Source: Actinopolymorpha cephalotaxi (lineage in GTDB: Bacteria; Actinomycetota; Actinomycetes; Propionibacteriales; Actinopolymorphaceae). Taken from it: a stretch of 64,000 bases of DNA. The stretch covers positions 62,001 through 126,000 of the forward strand of contig NZ_JACBZA010000001.1 of NCBI RefSeq assembly GCF_013408535.1, written 5' to 3'. The notes under the pieces are model-generated. The model was not told the origin of the DNA, searched no databases, and saw nothing but the letters and a program-made list of their open reading frames with translations. Positions 60,089-64,000 of the stretch are shown here, piece by piece; positions within the stretch are counted from its first letter, which is position 1; the number at the start of each line of letters is the position of its first letter. Position numbers and translations under genes: made by a program.

Positions 60089-60595
60089 ATGGCGAAGGTC
60101 GCGTTCCTCCTCGCCGACGTCTTCGAGGACTCGGAGTTCCACCAGCCCTACGACGCGGTCCGCGACGCCGGGCACGAGGCGGTCGTGGTGGGCAAGGAAT
60201 CCGGCAGGCAGGTCACCGGCAAGAAAGGCTCCAAGGTCACCGTCGACAAGGGTTCGGGTGACGTACGCGCCGACGAGTTCGACGCGGTCGTCGTACCCGG
60301 CGGGTACTCCCCGGACAAGGTGCGCACCGACGAGGCGTCGGTCGCCCTCACCCGCGGCGTGCACGAGGCCGGCAAGCCGGTCGCGGCGATCTGCCACGCG
60401 GGCTGGGTGCTGGCCGAGGCCGACATCGTGCGCGGTCGCACGGTGACGTCGGTCGCCTCCATCCGTACCGACCTGAAGAACGCCGGCGCCACCTGGGTGG
60501 ACCAGGAGGTCGTCGAGGACGGCAACCTGATCACCTCCCGTACGCCGGACGACCTGCCGGCGTTCTGCGCGGCGCTGCTCAAGCAGCTGCCCTGA
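60089..60595 (+). CDS. DJ-1/PfpI-family protein
   Basis: A 168-residue protein of the DJ-1/PfpI superfamily, PfpI-like branch. The nucleophilic-elbow cysteine is Cys102 in AAICHAGW, with FEDSE near residue 14 providing the acidic partner. The family includes deglycase/glyoxalase-like stress proteins and hydrolases. It is soluble and single-domain. The ATG follows GGAAGGAG. It is separated from the next gene by a strong hairpin, so it is monocistronic. Confidence 0.94.
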   Translation: MAKVAFLLADVFEDSEFHQPYDAVRDAGHEAVVVGKESGRQVTGKKGSKVTVDKGSGDVRADEFDAVVVPGGYSPDKVRTDEASVALTRGVHEAGKPVAAICHAGWVLAEADIVRGRTVTSVASIRTDLKNAGATWVDQEVVEDGNLITSRTPDDLPAFCAALLKQLP

Positions 60596-60616
60596 CCCGA
60601 CCCGAGCACGTCGAAC

Positions 60617-60645
60617 GCCCCGTCCCGGGCAACCCGGGGCGGGGT
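60617..60645 (+). terminator. Terminator hairpin after the DJ-1 gene
   Basis: GCCCCGTCCCGGG pairs with CCCGGGGCGGGGT across a 3-base loop (one G-U), followed by CTTCT. It begins 22 bases past the stop codon. Confidence 0.75.
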
Positions 60646-60662
60646 CTTCTCGTCCGTACGAC

Positions 60663-61550
60663 ATGAACACCGCGCGCTCGGTCTCCCGCCCCGGTCGCCC
60701 CGGTCGCCCCGGCATCCCCGGCGCCCTCGCGGTCGGGCTGGTCCTCCTCGTCCTGACCGGCTGCGGCCGCGCGACCGGTACGACGACCACGACGACCACG
60801 ACGACCACGACGACCACGACGGGGAAGGCCGAGCCGACCGGTCACACGTACCTCTCCACCGCCGTGACCGAGGCGGGCACACCGCGAACGCTCGCGCCCG
60901 GGACCCGCGTCCGGCTGGAGTTCACCGAGGACGGCCGGCTGGCCGTCGACGCGGGCTGCTCGTCCATGGGCGGGACGGTCGCGCTGAAGGACGACCGGTT
61001 GGCCGTCGGTGAGCTGGCCGGCACCGACATCGGCTGCGACGCGCCCCGGCACGCGCAGGACCACTGGCTGACGAGCTTCCTGGCCGCCGGCCCGTCCTGG
61101 CGGGTCAGCGGGCACCGGCTCGTCCTGACCGCCGACCGTCCGCACCAGGGCACCCGGATCGTGCTGCTCGACCGCGAGGTGGCAGAACCCGACCGCCCGC
61201 TGCTCGGCACCCGGTGGGACGTGACGACCCTGGTGGACGGCGACACCGCGTCCACGATCGCGCGGTCGACCGACGCCCGGATGGTCTTCTCCGAGAACGA
61301 GATGCGGGGGTCGGACGGGTGCAACGGCATGGGCGGCCCGGTGACCCACACGAGCACGCACCTGACGTTCGGAATGATCATCTCCGAGGCGAGGGGATGC
61401 CTTGACGACCGGGCGCGCGTCGAGGAACACGTCCTCGCCGTGATTCAGGGCGGGGACCCGGTGGCGTACCACATCGATGGTGACCAGCTCACCATCGACG
61501 GACCCGGCGGCAGGGGACTCGTCCTCACCGCGCACCCCACCGGCCGCTGA
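60663..61550 (+). CDS. META-domain lipoprotein
   Basis: A 295-residue lipoprotein. The signal sequence ends in the lipobox LVLTGC, and the mature protein begins with a run of 14 threonines encoded by a 9-bp microsatellite. Two META-like domains follow (about 65-165 and 180-290), with VDAGCSSMGG and GSDGCNGMGG-containing cores. META domains occur in heat-shock and motility proteins (HslJ). The protein is anchored on the outer face of the membrane. Its paired cysteines could form disulfides. The role is unknown; envelope stress is a guess from the family. Confidence 0.88.
   Translation: MNTARSVSRPGRPGRPGIPGALAVGLVLLVLTGCGRATGTTTTTTTTTTTTTTGKAEPTGHTYLSTAVTEAGTPRTLAPGTRVRLEFTEDGRLAVDAGCSSMGGTVALKDDRLAVGELAGTDIGCDAPRHAQDHWLTSFLAAGPSWRVSGHRLVLTADRPHQGTRIVLLDREVAEPDRPLLGTRWDVTTLVDGDTASTIARSTDARMVFSENEMRGSDGCNGMGGPVTHTSTHLTFGMIISEARGCLDDRARVEEHVLAVIQGGDPVAYHIDGDQLTIDGPGGRGLVLTAHPTGR
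60777..60821. repeat. ACGACGACC microsatellite coding for poly-Thr
   Basis: Four copies of a 9-bp ACGACGACC unit plus a part-copy encode the poly-threonine tether directly after the lipobox. Gain or loss of units would keep the frame and change only linker length. Confidence 0.85.
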
Positions 61551-61620
61551 CCGGGGTCCGGTTGTGGCCGCACGACGGGTGGGAGGGCGGCTACCGTCCG
61601 AAAGCCCGTAGGGTCGAGGG

Positions 61621-63063
61621 GTGGCCCCGGATACGTTCGTCGTCGGTTTCGACCTGGACATGACCCTGATCGACTCCCGCCCCGGCATCGCCGCGGTGTG
61701 GGACGCGGTGTCCGCCCGCACGGGCGTCGCCGTCGACAGCGCGCTCGCGGTGAGCCGGCTCGGCCCACCGCTGGAGTACGAAGCGGGGCTGTGGTTCCCG
61801 CCCGAGCAGGTGCCCGACGTCGTCGCGCTCTACCGCAGCCTCTACGCCGAGACCGCGATCGGCGCGGCGTCGCTGATGCCGGGCGCGGCCGAGGCGATCG
61901 CCGCCGTACGCCGGCACGGCGGCCGGGTGCTGGTCGTCACCGCGAAGAACACCGACCACGCGAAGCTGCACGTCGAACACCACGGGCTGGAGGTGGACGA
62001 GGTGATCGGCAGCGTGTGGGCGGAGCAGAAGGGCGAGGTGCTGCTGGCACACGGTGCGGCCATCTATGCCGGCGACCACCTGGGTGACGTCCGCGGTGCC
62101 CGGGCCGCCGGGGCATTCGCGCTCGGCGTCGCCACCGGCCCGGTGCCCGCGGAGGACCTGCGCGCGGCCGGCGCCGACGTGGTCCTCGCCGACCTGGCCG
62201 ACTTCCCGTACTGGCTGGACGACCACCTGATCGAGCAGCGGCTGGCGGACCTCGACACCCAGCTCGCGGGCCTGGGCTCGGTGATGGTGGCGTTCTCCGG
62301 CGGCGCGGACTCCGCGTTCCTGCTGGCCGCCGCGGTCCGCGCGCTCGGACCGGAGAAGGTCGCCGCCGCGACCGCCGTGTCGCCGTCCCTGCCGGACGCC
62401 GAACTCGATCCGGCCAGGGAGTTCGCCCAGTCGCTGGGCGTCGAACACCACACGCCGCACACCGACGAGATGGCCCGCGAGGGCTACCGCGCCAACGCCG
62501 GCGACCGTTGCTACTTCTGCAAGGCGGAGCTGGTGGAGGTGCTCGGCCCGCTGGCCGAGCGGCTCGGGTTCACCCACATCGCCACCGGTACCAACGCCGA
62601 CGACGCGCGGGCCGGCTTCCGTCCAGGTATCCGCGCGGCGGCCGAGCGCGGCGCGGTCACGCCGTTGCGCGACGCCGGCTTCACCAAGGAGCAGGTACGC
62701 GAGGCCTCCCGGCGGTGGGGGCTGCCCACCTGGGACAAGCCGGCCGCGGCCTGCCTGTCCAGCCGGATCGCGTACGGCCTGGCGATCACCCCGGCCCGGC
62801 TGGCCCGGGTCGAACAGGCCGAGGTCGCCCTGCGGGCGGTCCTGACCGAGTCCGGTACGCCCTACCGCAACCTGCGGGTCCGCGACGTCGGCGACACCGC
62901 CCGGATCGAGGTGGACGCCGAGCTCGTCGACCAGGTGGCCGGGATGGACGAGGCGATCGAGGCGGTGCTCGCGGCCGGCTTCGAGGTGGCGGAGGTCGAT
63001 CCCAAGGGCTTCCGTTCCGGTGCGATGAACGAGCTCCTGCCCGATCCGGTGCGCTACCGCTGA
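61621..63063 (+). CDS. larE: HAD phosphatase-LarE sulfur-transferase fusion
   Basis: A 480-residue fusion. Residues 1-190 form a HAD phosphatase with FDLDMTLID (Asp11, Asp13), VVTAKN, and YAGDHLGD (Asp152, Asp156). Residues 205-480 form a LarE-type PP-loop enzyme: SGGADS at 226-231, RCYFCK with Cys297 and Cys300, and AACLSSR with Cys378. LarE makes the dithio group of the nickel-pincer cofactor of lactate racemase. Three cysteines fit the Fe-S type of LarE, not the sacrificial-Cys type. larB and larC are not in the window. TAGGGT 6 bases before GTG 61621 suggests a leaderless mRNA. Confidence 0.9.
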   Translation: MAPDTFVVGFDLDMTLIDSRPGIAAVWDAVSARTGVAVDSALAVSRLGPPLEYEAGLWFPPEQVPDVVALYRSLYAETAIGAASLMPGAAEAIAAVRRHGGRVLVVTAKNTDHAKLHVEHHGLEVDEVIGSVWAEQKGEVLLAHGAAIYAGDHLGDVRGARAAGAFALGVATGPVPAEDLRAAGADVVLADLADFPYWLDDHLIEQRLADLDTQLAGLGSVMVAFSGGADSAFLLAAAVRALGPEKVAAATAVSPSLPDAELDPAREFAQSLGVEHHTPHTDEMAREGYRANAGDRCYFCKAELVEVLGPLAERLGFTHIATGTNADDARAGFRPGIRAAAERGAVTPLRDAGFTKEQVREASRRWGLPTWDKPAAACLSSRIAYGLAITPARLARVEQAEVALRAVLTESGTPYRNLRVRDVGDTARIEVDAELVDQVAGMDEAIEAVLAAGFEVAEVDPKGFRSGAMNELLPDPVRYR

Positions 63064-63130
63064 TCCGGCCGGGCGCAAGCCGTTACCGGCGAAGCTGATC
63101 TAAGTAGTGGAGTGCGGGCTTCGCGCCGTC

Positions 63131-63165
63131 TAGGCTGGGAGTGGCCCCCGTGCGACGGGGGCCAC
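63131..63165 (+). promoter_or_regulatory. -10 element and 5' hairpin of the cold-shock-domain mRNA
   Basis: TAGGCT (63131-63136) fits a -10, and a perfect 11-bp hairpin (GTGGCCCCCGT with ACGGGGGCCAC, 3-base loop) at 63141-63165 would form the very 5' end of the transcript. It could stabilise the mRNA. It might instead be the terminator of larE, which ends 78 bases upstream. Confidence 0.5.
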
Positions 63166-63233
63166 TGTCATGGACGGGCGCGGGACGGTCCGCGTTCTAC
63201 GCAACCTTCGGGTTCAGCGCGAGTGAGGTCGAT

Positions 63234-63617
63234 GTGCCGGCTGGCAAGGTGAAGTGGTACGACTCGGAGAAGGGCTTCGGCTTCCTCACCAAGGACGGTG
63301 GCGGTGACGTCTACGTCCGGGCGAGCGCCCTGCCCGCGGGAGTCACCGCGCTCAAGGCCGGTCAGCGGGTGGAGTTCGGCATCGTCGAGGGCCGCAAGGG
63401 CGACCAGGCGCTGTCGGTGCGGTTGCTGGAAGCCCCGCCGAGCGTGTCCAAGGCGATGCGCAAGACACCGGACGAGATGGTGCTGATCGTGGAGGACCTG
63501 ATCCGGCTGCTCGACGGCCTGGAGACCACCTACCGCCGCGAGCGTCACCCGGACCCGCGTACGTCCAAGAAGGTGTCCACCGTGCTACGCGCGCTGGCCG
63601 ACGAGCTGGAGCTCTGA
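63234..63617 (+). CDS. Cold-shock-domain protein with C-terminal helical tail
   Basis: A 127-residue protein. The cold-shock domain occupies about 1-65: [17 protein letters not shown] with RNP1 KGFGFL, RNP2 DVYVRAS, and [10 protein letters not shown] helical, charged C-terminal extension follows ([41 protein letters not shown]), which ordinary CspA lacks. Actinobacteria have such extended forms with unknown roles in RNA handling. GTG 63234 is the start I favour, with GAGG just upstream; longer in-frame readings add non-conserved residues. Confidence 0.88.
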   Translation: MPAGKVKWYDSEKGFGFLTKDGGGDVYVRASALPAGVTALKAGQRVEFGIVEGRKGDQALSVRLLEAPPSVSKAMRKTPDEMVLIVEDLIRLLDGLETTYRRERHPDPRTSKKVSTVLRALADELEL

Positions 63618-63649
63618 CCGGGGCCTCACCCGGTCACCCGAAGGCGCCG

Positions 63650-64000
63650 TCAGCGGTCCGCCGCGCCGGTCGGCGTCCGCGGCCCCGGTGGCGTCTGCGC
63701 CGACTGCGGCGACTGTGCCGTCCGGGTAGTCGTGGACGGCGCAGACGCCGACCCGCGCGGTGTTCGCAGGACGACCACCAGCCCCGCCGCCAGCCCGGCG
63801 GCGCACAGCCCGAGCCCGAGCTGGGGGATCAGCGGGAGCACGATCCCGATGCCGCCGCCGACCACCCAGGCCAGCTGGATCAGCGTCTCCGAGCGCGCGA
63901 AGACGCTGGTCCGCACGGCTTCGGGCACCTCGTGCTGGATGAGCGCGTCCAGTGACAGCTTGCCCGCCTGCTGCGCGAAACCCGCGGCGAACGCCAGCAC
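63650..64000 (-). CDS. MFS transporter, 3' part only
   Basis: The frame is open to the right edge, so the start is outside. The visible 116 residues contain FAAGFAQQAGKLSLDALIQHEVPEAVRTSVFAR, typical of the loop and helix region of actinobacterial MFS proteins. Two more hydrophobic helices (IQLAWVVGGGIGIVLPLIP, LGLCAAGLAAGLVVVL) follow, and a Pro/Thr/Ser-rich tail ends the protein. This fits a short MFS-type integral membrane protein found beside cold-shock-domain genes in actinobacteria. The substrate cannot be told. Confidence 0.75.
   Translation of the reverse strand: MLAFAAGFAQQAGKLSLDALIQHEVPEAVRTSVFARSETLIQLAWVVGGGIGIVLPLIPQLGLGLCAAGLAAGLVVVLRTPRGSASAPSTTTRTAQSPQSAQTPPGPRTPTGAADR

Overview
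The window is high-G+C, densely coded DNA with many GTG starts, ATGA/GTGA stop-start overlaps and few U-tract terminators. It fits an actinobacterium. A DUF222/HNH relic, a DUF5753 regulator, an XPB helicase with its WYL-type partner, HelR, DUF3263, DUF3152, CIRCE-controlled groEL and a MetM/MetO pair are all actinobacterial traits. I would guess a Propionibacteriales-like soil organism, but nothing in the sequence fixes the genus. I saw no rRNA, tRNA, CRISPR array, transposase or integrase.

Layout. 0-0.8 kb: 3' end of a DUF222-HNH gene. 0.9-10.5 kb: a sugar-acid catabolic cluster, with a U32-like TIM-barrel protein divergent from an IclR regulator, then a FAH-type 2-keto-3-deoxy-acid dehydratase, a ketoglutarate-semialdehyde-type dehydrogenase, two SDRs and a D-2-hydroxyacid dehydrogenase. 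A FadR/GntR regulator and an Nramp-fold transporter lacking its metal-binding motifs face it. 11-12.6 kb: KDPG aldolase and KDG kinase, a second (phosphorylative) route for 2-keto-3-deoxy acids. 12.6-19.7 kb: PAS-GAF-PP2C phosphatase, FGGY kinase, trehalose-6-P synthase OtsA, a Gfo/Idh/MocA oxidoreductase and a VOC protein. 19.7-26 kb: amidase, DUF3263, OtsB, a Wzz/BY-kinase-like protein with a degraded Walker A, and a second GT20 enzyme. 26-29 kb: exported protein, autoregulated HTH/membrane protein pair, serine hydrolase.

29-32.4 kb: SAM-I riboswitch, then a ThrC-like enzyme (best read as the homocysteine-forming MetM) and a ubiquitin-like sulfur carrier (MetO), then a GH36-like glycosidase. 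32.7-36.2 kb: cold-shock protein, groEL behind two CIRCE elements, M19 dipeptidase. 36.2-40 kb: an accessory island of orphan genes, including a 40-residue peptide gene with its own terminator, beside an XRE-DUF5753 regulator. 40-46.8 kb: RraA-like protein, CutC, DUF4031, a membrane protein, an HD protein and HelR. 47-49 kb: exported DUF1906-SH3 protein.

49-64 kb: XPB helicase, CGNR protein, methyltransferase, CBS protein translationally chained to an ArsB/NhaD transporter, HAD-IIA phosphatase, DUF3152 protein, helicase-associated WYL protein, flippase-like membrane protein, DJ-1 protein, META lipoprotein, a HAD-LarE fusion, a cold-shock-domain protein and the 3' end of an MFS gene.

Best candidates for something new: the motif-less Nramp transporter with the U32-like enzyme in the sugar-acid cluster; the HAD-LarE fusion; the riboswitch-metM-metO unit whose carrier ends in GG-Ala-Arg; the 17-bp duplicated stop/start relay at 52.97-53.01 kb; and the 40-residue peptide gene in the DUF5753 island.
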